Positions 5,192-12,585 of a DNA stretch of 15,244 nucleotides are shown here, in pieces. The stretch is from Campylobacterota bacterium. Lineage in GTDB: Bacteria > Campylobacterota > Campylobacteria > Campylobacterales > Sulfurovaceae. Within the stretch, counting starts at the first letter, position 1. Each line of letters begins with the position of its first letter. Below the pieces are notes generated by a model. The model was not told the origin of the DNA. It ran no database searches and worked only from the letters and a program-made list of their open reading frames with translations. The stretch lies in assembly GCA_013153345.1 (NCBI GenBank), contig JAADEQ010000059.1:1-15244 (forward strand). The letters are read 5' to 3'. Position numbers and translations under genes: made by a program.

Positions 5192-6312
5192 ATCCAGCTT
5201 TTGATTTTTTCAAAAGCACTCTCAAATATACTTTTATGAGGTTTACTCTCAATTCCAAAACTCTCTTGGAGTTTTCTAACTAACTCTTTTTGCTCACTAT
5301 TTAACTTAGTAGGATATATAATTTTTATTTGAGCAATAAATCTTCCTCTTTGGGAAGGGTTATTAACATTAAAAGCCCCCTTATTTGGAAAGACAAACTG
5401 CTCCTTATCTCTTACTTTTGGATTTAATTTGATTGTTAACTCTCCATCTAAAGATGGAACTTTTATCTCTTCAGAGAGTAAAATTTGAGTAAAAAAGACT
5501 GGCACTTCAATATATATATCCATTCCATCTCTAATAAAGTGTTCATCCTCTTTTATATCAAAATGGATATAGAGGTCTCCTCGATTTCCTCTATTATCCA
5601 TATTTCCTTTTGCTGGGACTCTTAGACGATGCCCCATATCAACTCCAGCTGGAATATTGACATTTATCTTCTCTTTTTTAAGCTGGGCTCCACTTCCTTG
5701 ACACTCACTACATATCTCAATTGGAGTCTTCCCTTTTCCATCACACTTTGGACACTCTTGAGCAAATGTCATAAATCCTTGACGCATAACAATTTGGCCA
5801 GCTCCTTTGCAGTAGTTACATGTTTGAAATTTTGCATCTTTTGCTCCAGTCCCTTTGCAAGCACTACAAGGAGTTTTATATTCAATCTCTATCTCTTTAG
5901 TTGTTCCAAAGATTGCTTCATTAAAATCTAACTCTATTTGAATCTCTAAGTCTAAAGGGTAGGGCATAGAGTTTGAGTAGCGACTATATGATTTTCTTCC
6001 AAAACCAAAACTATCTCCAAAGATTGAGTTAAAAATCTCCATAAAGTCATCCATATCCATACTACTGCTAAAGCCCATATTCTCGCTTAGACCCTCTTTT
6101 CCATACATATCATATACTCTTCTTTTCTCTTCGTCACTTAAAACTGCATAAGCTTCATTGATTAACTTAAACTTCTCTTCAGCCTCTTTATCTCCTGGGT
6201 TCTTATCTGGATGATACTTTAGAGCTAATTTTCTATATGCTTTTTTAATTTCTGCTATTGATGCATTAGTACTAACTTCTAATATCTCATAATAGCTTAG
6301 CTCTTTACTCAT
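5185..6312 (-). CDS. dnaJ: Chaperone DnaJ (class A Hsp40)
   Basis: DnaJ delivers unfolded clients to DnaK and stimulates its ATPase in the cytoplasm. The 375 residues show the complete class A layout: J domain (5-70) with His34-Pro35-Asp36, a short Gly/Phe/Met-rich linker (75-115), a zinc domain with all four CxxCxGxG repeats (Cys149/152, 165/168, 187/190, 201/204), and the two C-terminal beta domains with a dimerisation helix. The length is normal for the family. The GF linker is unusually rich in Met, Ser and Asp rather than Gly. The ATG has AAGG eight bases upstream and a nearby -10. The gene stands alone and is not next to dnaK or grpE here; in Campylobacter jejuni, too, dnaJ lies near recR. 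Confidence 0.97.
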   Translation of the reverse strand: MSKELSYYEILEVSTNASIAEIKKAYRKLALKYHPDKNPGDKEAEEKFKLINEAYAVLSDEEKRRVYDMYGKEGLSENMGFSSSMDMDDFMEIFNSIFGDSFGFGRKSYSRYSNSMPYPLDLEIQIELDFNEAIFGTTKEIEIEYKTPCSACKGTGAKDAKFQTCNYCKGAGQIVMRQGFMTFAQECPKCDGKGKTPIEICSECQGSGAQLKKEKINVNIPAGVDMGHRLRVPAKGNMDNRGNRGDLYIHFDIKEDEHFIRDGMDIYIEVPVFFTQILLSEEIKVPSLDGELTIKLNPKVRDKEQFVFPNKGAFNVNNPSQRGRFIAQIKIIYPTKLNSEQKELVRKLQESFGIESKPHKSIFESAFEKIKSWIK

Positions 6313-6344
6313 TTACAATCCTTATATAAAATAATTTGAGTGTA

Positions 6345-6350
6345 ATTTTA
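6345..6350 (-). promoter_or_regulatory. -10 element of dnaJ
   Basis: On the minus strand TGATAAAAT provides TAAAAT with an upstream TG, about 33 bases before the dnaJ ATG. No heat-shock CIRCE repeat or HspR inverted repeat is visible in the 91-base divergent gap. Confidence 0.45.
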
Positions 6351-6361
6351 TCATATTATTA

Positions 6362-6367
6362 TATAAT
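6362..6367 (+). promoter_or_regulatory. -10 element of the Dabb-recR pair
   Basis: A perfect TATAAT lies 36 bases upstream of the Dabb gene ATG, with AAAGGA at 6391-6396 as ribosome binding site. It should drive both the Dabb gene and recR. Confidence 0.55.
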
Positions 6368-6403
6368 TATAGAAAAATTTTTGGGAAGAAAAAGGATTTT
6401 GTA

Positions 6404-6700
6404 ATGATAATACATGTTGTTATGATTAAGTTTAAAGATGGAGTTAAAAGAGATAAAATATTAGAGATTAAAAAGGATATAGAAGAGTTAAAACTTTATA
6501 TTCCTCAACTCAAGAATATGGAGGTTGGATTAAATTTTGCGAAAGAGGATAGAGCAATGGATTTGGTTTTAATTGCCTCTTTTGATTCAAAGGAGGATTT
6601 AGAGATTTATGCAAAAGATAAAACTCACCAAAAGGTGATTGAGAAGATAAAAGAGGTAGCCTCTTATAGTAAGGTTGTAGATTATGAGAAAGTCACTTGA
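6404..6700 (+). CDS. Dabb (stress-responsive alpha/beta-barrel) domain protein
   Basis: The 98 residues match the ferredoxin-like Dabb fold: the opening strand MIIHVVMIKFK with His4, a charged helix (14-30), the central VGLNFAKEDRAMDLVLIASFDSKEDLEIY, and the late HQKVIEKIKEV helix. Dabb proteins form small dimeric barrels; some are monooxygenase-like or polyketide cyclases, and many are uncharacterised. No catalytic set beyond the conserved histidines can be proposed. Its 3' end overlaps recR by 17 bases, so the two are an operon, but a shared function is not implied. ATG 6404 with AAAGGA seven bases upstream is a clear start. Confidence 0.85.
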   Translation: MIIHVVMIKFKDGVKRDKILEIKKDIEELKLYIPQLKNMEVGLNFAKEDRAMDLVLIASFDSKEDLEIYAKDKTHQKVIEKIKEVASYSKVVDYEKVT

Positions 6701-7256
6701 TTCATTTAAGAATTTAGTGGAGGCTTTTAATGCGCTTCCTGGGATTGGTCAAAAGAGTGCTATGAAGTTAGCTTACCATATTGTAACTGACTCTAAGTAT
6801 GAGGGAATCAAGCTAGCCCATGCTATTGAGGATGCAATTAGAAATATTAAAAAGTGTAAAAGGTGTAATAGTTTGAGTGAAGATGAGTTGTGTCCAATAT
6901 GTAGTGATGAGCTAAGAGATAAAACAAAATTGTGTATTGTGGAGTCTCCTAAAGATATCTTTACAATTGAGAAAATAGGGCAGTATGATGGATTATATTA
7001 TGTGGTTGAAAAAGATGAGGAGATTGATATAGAGCATCTAAAAGAGGCAATAAAAGATGGAGTAAAAGAGGTTATTTTTGCATTTTCTCCCTCAATTGCA
7101 ACTGATACAATGATGCTTTATATTGAATCTAAACTAGAGGGGCTAGGGGTTAAGTTTAGTAAAATTGCCCAAGGAGTTCCTACTGGTATCTCTTTGGAGA
7201 ATGTTGACTCTTTATCTTTAGCAAGGGCAATAGAAGATAGAGTCTTTATTAAATAA
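6684..7256 (+). CDS. recR: Recombination mediator RecR
   Basis: RecR acts with RecO (and RecF where present) to load RecA on single-stranded DNA at gaps and stalled forks. The 190 residues contain a helix-hairpin-helix (about 8-30, FNALPGIGQKSAMKLA), the four-cysteine zinc site Cys58, Cys61, Cys70, Cys73, a Toprim domain beginning CIVESPKDI (84-92), and a C-terminal IAQGVPTG...LARAIEDR segment close to the usual RecR signature. The usual TRIARGLPVG is changed to SKIAQGVPTG. The start overlaps the Dabb gene by 17 bases; AAGG lies about nine bases upstream. The stop overlaps the convergent hydrolase gene by 8 bases. Confidence 0.95.
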   Translation: MRKSLDSFKNLVEAFNALPGIGQKSAMKLAYHIVTDSKYEGIKLAHAIEDAIRNIKKCKRCNSLSEDELCPICSDELRDKTKLCIVESPKDIFTIEKIGQYDGLYYVVEKDEEIDIEHLKEAIKDGVKEVIFAFSPSIATDTMMLYIESKLEGLGVKFSKIAQGVPTGISLENVDSLSLARAIEDRVFIK

Positions 7257-8454
7257 CCCTCTGGCCATCTATAAATACTGCCTCTACTTTAGAGTTTATA
7301 ATTGAGTGAAGCGGTATATCTTCTTTATCTTTTAAATCATCTGGTACTCTTAATATTGCAAAATCTGCAAAATAGCCCTTTTGGATTTTTCCAACTTTAA
7401 GCTCTAGGGCATTTGCTGCATTTGTAGTTATGCTATTTATTAAGTTAAGTGCCAAGCTATTTGGCTCAATATTAGAATGGAGAAAAAGAGCCGCTTTTAA
7501 CTCATCTAAAATTGATAAAGAGTAGTTTGAGCTAAGACCATCAGTTGCTAATAGTAGATTTTTAACCTCTTTAATATCCAATACTCCACAATTTAATAAT
7601 CTATTAGAGCGTGGGCAGTGGATTATTGAGTGGTTATGGTTATTTATAAACTCTAACTCATCTTTTGTTGCTTGGGTGCAGTGGGTAAATAGAGTCTTTA
7701 TATTTTTAAAGTGATTTAAGAACTCTTGTATAGTTGTAACTGGTGTTGAGGTATTAAAGAATCTTTGAAAAAACTCTCTAAAAGCCCCTTTGCCACTCTC
7801 AAGCCACTCTCTCTCATAAGGGCTTTCTAAAAAGTGGGTTGATATTAAAAGATTCTCTTTTTTTGCAATATTTAATACCTCTCTAATTAAAAAGGGGTGG
7901 ACTGCATAAGGGGAGTGTATGGCAACTGCTGGATAAAACTTTTGGCTCTTATACTCCATAGACTCTTGAAGTCTAATTTTAAAATCGCTAAATAGAGCAT
8001 CTACCATTGCTGGATTTGAGCCAATTACTTCATTAAAAAATATTACTCTTTGTTTTGCCTCTGCACACGCTTTTAAATCTGCTCCAAAGCTAGAGATTGC
8101 TCCAAAAGTTGTTACTCCACTCTTTAACATCTCATTTATTGCAAACTCTATTATGTTATTATCTAGCTCTTTAATTAACTCTTCTCTATTTTCTATTACA
8201 CTATATAGCCATTTTATAAAATCTCCAAGTTTAAGAGTTGCTTTATTTGCACTAAACTCCAAATGGGTATGGAGGTTAATAAAGCCAGGATATATTACAA
8301 CTTCTCCTTGAAACTCTATAATTTGAGCATCATTAAAATCTTTTTTTAAGATATCTAGTTTATCAATTCTTCCAATTTTTCGGTTAAAAGCAATAGCCAT
8401 ATTCTCTTTGTATTCATTGTCTATAAAAATATATTTAGCAGTAATTATTCTCAC
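7249..8454 (-). CDS. mqnF: COG0402 amidohydrolase, probable aminofutalosine deaminase
   Basis: The 401-residue metal-dependent hydrolase has an N-terminal beta-sandwich strand, the His62-x-His64 motif in INLHTHLEFS, His207 and Glu210 in STHFLES, His258, HCPRSN (279-284) and the metal-binding Asp305 in ATDGLSSN. This is the COG0402 deaminase set. A Nitratiruptor member of this branch (Nis0429) was shown experimentally to deaminate 6-aminodeoxyfutalosine in the futalosine route to menaquinone, and Campylobacter has a homologue beside aroQ as here. I therefore infer that activity; older annotation calls such genes chlorohydrolase or adenosine deaminase. The start is GTG with AAGGA five bases upstream. 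The gene symbol follows database usage I recall. Confidence 0.8.
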   Translation of the reverse strand: MRIITAKYIFIDNEYKENMAIAFNRKIGRIDKLDILKKDFNDAQIIEFQGEVVIYPGFINLHTHLEFSANKATLKLGDFIKWLYSVIENREELIKELDNNIIEFAINEMLKSGVTTFGAISSFGADLKACAEAKQRVIFFNEVIGSNPAMVDALFSDFKIRLQESMEYKSQKFYPAVAIHSPYAVHPFLIREVLNIAKKENLLISTHFLESPYEREWLESGKGAFREFFQRFFNTSTPVTTIQEFLNHFKNIKTLFTHCTQATKDELEFINNHNHSIIHCPRSNRLLNCGVLDIKEVKNLLLATDGLSSNYSLSILDELKAALFLHSNIEPNSLALNLINSITTNAANALELKVGKIQKGYFADFAILRVPDDLKDKEDIPLHSIINSKVEAVFIDGQRVI

Positions 8455-8474
8455 TTATATCCTTTTTTAAAGAG

Positions 8475-8480
8475 TTTATA
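8475..8480 (-). promoter_or_regulatory. -10 element of the amidohydrolase gene
   Basis: TATAAA on the minus strand, preceded by TGT, lies 20 bases before the GTG start. This gives a leader of about 14 nt that still holds the AAGGA site. Confidence 0.4.
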
Positions 8481-8491
8481 ACAACACTTTT

Positions 8492-8497
8492 TATAAA
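8492..8497 (+). promoter_or_regulatory. -10 element of the aroQ operon
   Basis: TATAAA lies 32 bases upstream of the aroQ ATG, followed by AAAGGA at 8519-8524. It is the only obvious plus-strand promoter before the six-gene array to 13503. Confidence 0.45.
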
Positions 8498-8529
8498 ATG
8501 ATACCAAATTTTTTTAAAAAAGGAAGAGT

Positions 8530-9000
8530 ATGAAAGTGGTAGTGATTCAAGGACCAAACTTAAATATGTTAGGGGTTAGAGAGCGACATATCTATGGCCC
8601 AATGAAGCTTGAAGAGATTCATCAGCAGATGAAAAATTTTGCTGAGCAAAATGGGATTGAGATTGAGTTTTTTCAAAGCAATTTAGAAGGGGAGATTATT
8701 GATAGGATTCAAGAGTGTCTTGGAGATGCAGATGGAATTATTATAAATCCAGCAGCTTACTCTCATACCTCAATTGCAATAAGAGATGCAATTGCAGCAG
8801 TTGAGATTCCAACTATTGAGGTGCATTTGAGTAATATTCATGCAAGAGAGGAGTTTAGAAAAAAATCTATTACTGCTGAAGTTTGTGCGGGAGTAATTAC
8901 TGGTGTTGGACCTTTTGGGTACCATTTAGCAATGATTGCAATAATGCAGATAATGAATGAGATAAAAGCGATTAAAGAAGCAGAAAAACAGAAAAAATAA
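8530..9000 (+). CDS. aroQ: Type II 3-dehydroquinate dehydratase
   Basis: The enzyme dehydrates 3-dehydroquinate to 3-dehydroshikimate, the third step of the shikimate pathway, as a cytoplasmic dodecamer. The 156 residues carry the family landmarks: GPNLNMLG (8-15), catalytic Tyr22 in IYG, Asn73-Pro-Ala-Ala-Tyr-Ser-His79, and [14 protein letters not shown] (97-110) with catalytic His99. The length is typical, with a short Lys-rich tail. ATG 8530 has AAAGGA five bases upstream. Its stop overlaps the next start as TAATG, the first joint in a co-directional array. Chorismate from this pathway feeds both folate (folK downstream) and futalosine-route menaquinone (the divergent hydrolase), so the neighbourhood is metabolically coherent. 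Confidence 0.97.
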   Translation: MKVVVIQGPNLNMLGVRERHIYGPMKLEEIHQQMKNFAEQNGIEIEFFQSNLEGEIIDRIQECLGDADGIIINPAAYSHTSIAIRDAIAAVEIPTIEVHLSNIHAREEFRKKSITAEVCAGVITGVGPFGYHLAMIAIMQIMNEIKAIKEAEKQKK

Positions 9001-10019
9001 TGAACTATATTATATTTAAAAATGAAAGTGCCCTATATTATGAAGTGGGGTATAGTTGTGATAATGGAATATTTTTAGCTTTAGGGGATGAGAAGTTTTT
9101 TATTACAGATGGAAGATATGAGATTGAGGCAAAAAAGAGTATTAAAGATGCTAAAGTTGTAATAGCAAGAGATATATTAAAAGAGGCAATTGATATATTA
9201 AAAAAATCCTCTATTAAAAAGCTGGTTATTGACCCTAAAGAGTGGGATATATTAAGCTTTAATAGAGTTAAAGATAAGCTAAAAGTAGAGTTTAAGTTTA
9301 TGCCAGACTTTTCTCATAAAAAGAGAATTATAAAGAGTAGTGAGGAGATAGAGCTAATAAAAAAGGCTGTTAAGATTGGAAAAAAATCTTTTAAGAAGAT
9401 GGCAAAAGAGTTAGAGACTCTAATTGGAGCAAGAGAGTGGGAGCTAAACTTTTGGGCTGAATCTATCTTTAGAGGTTTTGGAAAGAGAGAGGTTAGTTTT
9501 ATGCCAATTTTGGCAATTAATGAAAATGCGGCTAAGCCCCATGCTACTCCTACTAAAAAGAGACTAAAAGATAAGAGTTTAATCTTATTGGATGGGGGAG
9601 TAAAATATAAGCGCTACTGCTCTGATAGAACCAGAACAGCCTTTTTGGATGGGAGTATAGATTTTGGTCTGAAGCAAAAATTTCCTTCAAAAAAGATGCA
9701 AAAGGCTTATGATTTAGTCTTGAAGGCTCATGATAGGGCAATTAAGAAGGCTCGAAGTGGAATGAGAGGCAAGGATATTGATAAAATTGCTAGAGAGGTT
9801 ATTGAAAAGGGTGGATTTGGAAAATACTTTGTCCACTCAACAGGTCATGGAGTTGGTTTAGATATTCATGAGATGCCCTATATCTCTTCAAAGAGTAAAG
9901 ATATTATAGAAGATGGAATGGTATTTACTATTGAGCCAGGAATCTATATTGAGGGTGAGTTTGGGATAAGAATTGAAGATATGGTTGTAATGAAAGATTC
10001 AAGAGCTGAAGTTTTATAG
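9000..10019 (+). CDS. Xaa-Pro peptidase, M24B family (PepP/PepQ-like)
   Basis: This 339-residue cytoplasmic metallopeptidase should cleave peptides at Xaa-Pro bonds. A creatinase-type N-terminal domain (about 1-105) precedes the pita-bread catalytic domain. All five metal ligands are visible: Asp198 (LLDGGV), Asp209 (CSDRTR), His283 (STGHGVG), Glu312 (TIEPGIY) and Glu326 (RIEDMVV), with His181 in KPHATP as the usual shuttle residue. It is shorter than E. coli PepP, matching the compact enzyme found next to aroQ and folK in Helicobacter. Aminopeptidase P and prolidase cannot be told apart from sequence alone. Translation is probably coupled to aroQ through TAATG; no separate ribosome binding site is evident. 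Confidence 0.92.
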   Translation: MNYIIFKNESALYYEVGYSCDNGIFLALGDEKFFITDGRYEIEAKKSIKDAKVVIARDILKEAIDILKKSSIKKLVIDPKEWDILSFNRVKDKLKVEFKFMPDFSHKKRIIKSSEEIELIKKAVKIGKKSFKKMAKELETLIGAREWELNFWAESIFRGFGKREVSFMPILAINENAAKPHATPTKKRLKDKSLILLDGGVKYKRYCSDRTRTAFLDGSIDFGLKQKFPSKKMQKAYDLVLKAHDRAIKKARSGMRGKDIDKIAREVIEKGGFGKYFVHSTGHGVGLDIHEMPYISSKSKDIIEDGMVFTIEPGIYIEGEFGIRIEDMVVMKDSRAEVL

Positions 10020-10022
10020 GAT

Positions 10023-10547
10023 ATGTTTTTATATAAAAAAGATATTATTAAAAGTAGAGCTTTTCCTTTTACAAGAGAGGGTGAATGCAAAAATAGTATT
10101 GCTCTAATTGGAATAGGGGGAAATGTTGGGGATAGTAAAAGAAGGTTTATAAAGCTTTTAGTAAAGCTAAGAAGAGATAAATTGCTAAAAGTATTATCAA
10201 CCTCTATTATTTTTAAAAATCCTCCCTTTGGTTATTTGGAGCAAGATGACTTTTATAATAGTGTAATATTGGTCTCTACTTCACTTTCTCCTTTTGAGCT
10301 ATTAAGATATCTTCAAAGAGTAGAGAGATATTTTAGAAGAAAAAGGGAGTTTAAAAACTCCCCTAGAACATTAGATTTAGATATTATATTTTATAATAAG
10401 CAAAGAATAGATAAGAGAAATTTAAAGATTCCTCATTATGATTGGCAAAATAGAAAGAGCGTATTAATACCTATTAAATATCTAAAAGGAAAGAGATGCT
10501 TAAAGAGAGTTTTATCGCCCCAACACCTGAAGAGGCTTATAAGTTAG
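10023..10547 (+). CDS. folK: 2-amino-4-hydroxy-6-hydroxymethyldihydropteridine pyrophosphokinase (HPPK)
   Basis: HPPK transfers pyrophosphate from ATP to 6-hydroxymethyl-7,8-dihydropterin in folate synthesis. In the 174 residues, GIGGNVGDSKRRF (31-43) matches the opening G-x-N-x-G loop, FKNPPFGYLEQDDFYN the pterin-binding segment, and PRTLDLDIIFYN carries the Mg-binding aspartate pair; PHYDWQNRKSVLIP is the C-terminal signature. About 25 basic residues precede the core (MFLYKKDIIKSRAFPF...), an extension also present in Helicobacter FolK. The start is three bases after the peptidase stop; AGGA lies too close for a normal ribosome binding site, so coupling is likely. The last 52 bases overlap flhF in another frame. 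Confidence 0.92.
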   Translation: MFLYKKDIIKSRAFPFTREGECKNSIALIGIGGNVGDSKRRFIKLLVKLRRDKLLKVLSTSIIFKNPPFGYLEQDDFYNSVILVSTSLSPFELLRYLQRVERYFRRKREFKNSPRTLDLDIIFYNKQRIDKRNLKIPHYDWQNRKSVLIPIKYLKGKRCLKRVLSPQHLKRLIS

Positions 10548-11554
10548 CTATAAAAAAGTATGGCTCTATTGATAATTTTAAGGTGGTAGCAGCAAGGCAA
10601 TATATGAAAGATAATGAGTTTGTTAGTGAGATTACTATTGAGGTTGATGAGAACTCTTACTATGCAAGTATTGGGGTTGATGAAGAGGATGCATTAATTA
10701 ATGAGATAAATATCTTAAAAGAGAAGATGGCAAGGATGAAGAGCACTCTTACCACCCCAAAAGATACTCAAGTAATAGAGGCAGTAAAAGAGGTATTAGT
10801 GGATAGAGGATTGCAAGATAGGTGGGTTAGTAATATGTTAGACCCATTTGTTGGGACTCAAGTTGCGCAAGATAAGGATTTGTTACTATCTTTTATATTA
10901 GAGGAGATAGAGGAGGCTTTGGTAATCTCTAAATATCCTATTGATAAAAAACGAGTCCTTTTTGTTGGGCCAACTGGGGTTGGAAAGAGTACGACTATTG
11001 CTAAGATAGCTGGATTTAGCATGCAAAGAGGGATAAAAGCAAATGATATTGCCTTTCTTAATTTAGATACCTTTAAGGCTGGAGCTTATGAGCAGTTAGA
11101 TTTTTATGCTAAAAGGATGAATATTGCTCATTATCATCCAACTAACTTAAAAGAGTTAAAGTTTTATTTGGAGACTTTGCGCGATAAGAAGCTTATATTA
11201 ATAGATACAACAGGTAGCTCTCCATATGACTTTGAGAAGATTTTTAATACGATTGAGTTTTCAAATGATATTAAAGATGTAAGCTCTTATTTGGTGGTCT
11301 CTACTACTTCTAAATATGAAGATTTAATGGAGAGTTATAATAACTTCTCTTTTTTGAATTTAAAGAGTGTGATTATTACCAAGGTGGATGAGACAAAGAC
11401 AATAGGAAATATTATTGCTTTTTTAATTGATACTAAATTGCCTCTATCTTTTATTACCACTGGCCAAGAGGTGCCAAGAGATTTGGAGATTGCTACTAAA
11501 AGAAAGATTTTAGATATGTTTATAGGAGAGATTGAAAATAGTAAAGAGGAGTAG
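10496..11554 (+). CDS. flhF: Flagellar biosynthesis SRP-family GTPase FlhF
   Basis: FlhF is an SRP-type GTPase that sets the position and number of polar flagella. The 352 residues comprise an N-terminal B region (1-100), the N helices (about 105-148) and the G domain: GPTGVGKST (158-166), LDTFKAGAYEQL (190-201), DTTG (237-240), TKVDE (295-299) and TTGQEVP (321-327). DTFKAGA replaces the commoner DTYRIGA. It is about the size of Bacillus FlhF and clearly shorter than Campylobacter FlhF, mainly through a short B region. ATG 10496 has AAAGGA five bases upstream but lies 52 bases inside folK. FlhG, its usual partner and next neighbour in Campylobacter and Helicobacter, is replaced here by mnmA. 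Confidence 0.95.
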   Translation: MLKESFIAPTPEEAYKLAIKKYGSIDNFKVVAARQYMKDNEFVSEITIEVDENSYYASIGVDEEDALINEINILKEKMARMKSTLTTPKDTQVIEAVKEVLVDRGLQDRWVSNMLDPFVGTQVAQDKDLLLSFILEEIEEALVISKYPIDKKRVLFVGPTGVGKSTTIAKIAGFSMQRGIKANDIAFLNLDTFKAGAYEQLDFYAKRMNIAHYHPTNLKELKFYLETLRDKKLILIDTTGSSPYDFEKIFNTIEFSNDIKDVSSYLVVSTTSKYEDLMESYNNFSFLNLKSVIITKVDETKTIGNIIAFLIDTKLPLSFITTGQEVPRDLEIATKRKILDMFIGEIENSKEE

Positions 11555-11557
11555 AAC

Positions 11558-12577
11558 ATCAAAAAGGTATTAATAGGTCTAAGTGGAGGAGTGGACTCAA
11601 CAGTTAGTGCGGTGTTGTTAAAAGAGATGGGTTATGAGGTTGAGGGTGTATATATGATAATGCATAACCTTGAGCATATTCACCACTTTAATATTAAAAA
11701 AGCCAAGAAGGTAGCTGATTATTTGGGAATAAAGCTCCATATAGAAGATATTCAGCAAAACTTTCAAGATGAGGTATATAACTATTTTGTTAACTCCTAT
11801 AAAAAGGGTCTGACTCCAAATCCTTGTGTTGTTTGTAATAGGGAGATAAAGTTTGGGGAGATGGTAAGATTTGCTGATTCGTTAGGAATTGAGTATATTG
11901 CTACTGGACACTATGCTAGAGTAAAAGATGGCTTTTTTTATAAAGGTAGAGATAAAAATAAGGACCAGAGCTACTTTTTAGCTAGGGTTAAAAAAGATAT
12001 AGTAGATAAAGTGATTTTTCCTTTGGGAGATTGGCTAAAAGAGGATGTTAAGGAGTATGCTAAAAATATAGAGGTGTTAAGGGAGTTTGCAACACAAAGT
12101 GAGAGTAGTGAAATATGTTTTGTGGAAAATAGCTATATTGATATTTTAAAAGAGCACTTTAATCCCAATAGACCGGGTCCAATAAAGAATAGTAGGGGTA
12201 AGATTATAGGCAAACATAAAGGGTATATGCACTATACAATTGGTAAGAGAAGAGGGCTTTTTATTAGAGGAGCTCAAGAGCCCCACTATGTAGTAGATAT
12301 TAATGCTAAGACCAATACCTTAATTGTTGGAAAAAAAGAGGATTTGGCAAAAGATTTAGTTAGAATTAAAAATATTAATCTCTTTGAGCCAAAGAGTAGT
12401 TTTGAGGCTGAAGTTAAGGTTAGATATAGAACTAAAGGGGTAAAGGGGAGAGTTACTATTATAGATGATAAAGGGGTAATAGAGCTTAAAGAGCCGGTTT
12501 ATGGAGTGGCTAGAGGCCAGTTTGCAGTATTTTATGATGGTGAGAAGCTGTTGGGAGGAGGGGAGATTGTTGGGTAG
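11558..12577 (+). CDS. mnmA: tRNA-specific 2-thiouridylase MnmA, apparent ATC start
   Basis: MnmA thiolates U34 of tRNA-Lys, -Glu and -Gln using sulfur relayed to its catalytic cysteine. Translation from 11558 gives 339 residues: (M)KKVLIGLSGGVDS with the PP-loop at 9-14, NPCVVCNREIKFG with the nucleophile Cys93, ATGHYAR, and SSEICFV with the second catalytic Cys187. The frame runs back from SGGVDS to a TAG at 11552-11554, which is also the flhF stop, and contains no ATG, GTG or TTG before the PP-loop. A GTG at 11591 would fall inside SGGVDS and remove the ATP site. ATC at 11558 sits six bases after GAGGAG (11546-11551), exactly where the family methionine belongs, so I place the start there. 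A sequencing error or stop read-through from flhF are alternatives. Confidence 0.9.
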   Translation: MKKVLIGLSGGVDSTVSAVLLKEMGYEVEGVYMIMHNLEHIHHFNIKKAKKVADYLGIKLHIEDIQQNFQDEVYNYFVNSYKKGLTPNPCVVCNREIKFGEMVRFADSLGIEYIATGHYARVKDGFFYKGRDKNKDQSYFLARVKKDIVDKVIFPLGDWLKEDVKEYAKNIEVLREFATQSESSEICFVENSYIDILKEHFNPNRPGPIKNSRGKIIGKHKGYMHYTIGKRRGLFIRGAQEPHYVVDINAKTNTLIVGKKEDLAKDLVRIKNINLFEPKSSFEAEVKVRYRTKGVKGRVTIIDDKGVIELKEPVYGVARGQFAVFYDGEKLLGGGEIVG

Positions 12578-12585
12578 GAGAGTAG

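Noticed and set aside
6313..6403. Heat-shock operator (CIRCE or HAIR) in front of dnaJ
   Set aside because: No inverted repeat matching either consensus could be found in the divergent gap.
11591..12577. mnmA starting at GTG 11591
   Set aside because: This start lies inside the SGGVDS PP-loop and would remove the ATP-binding motif.
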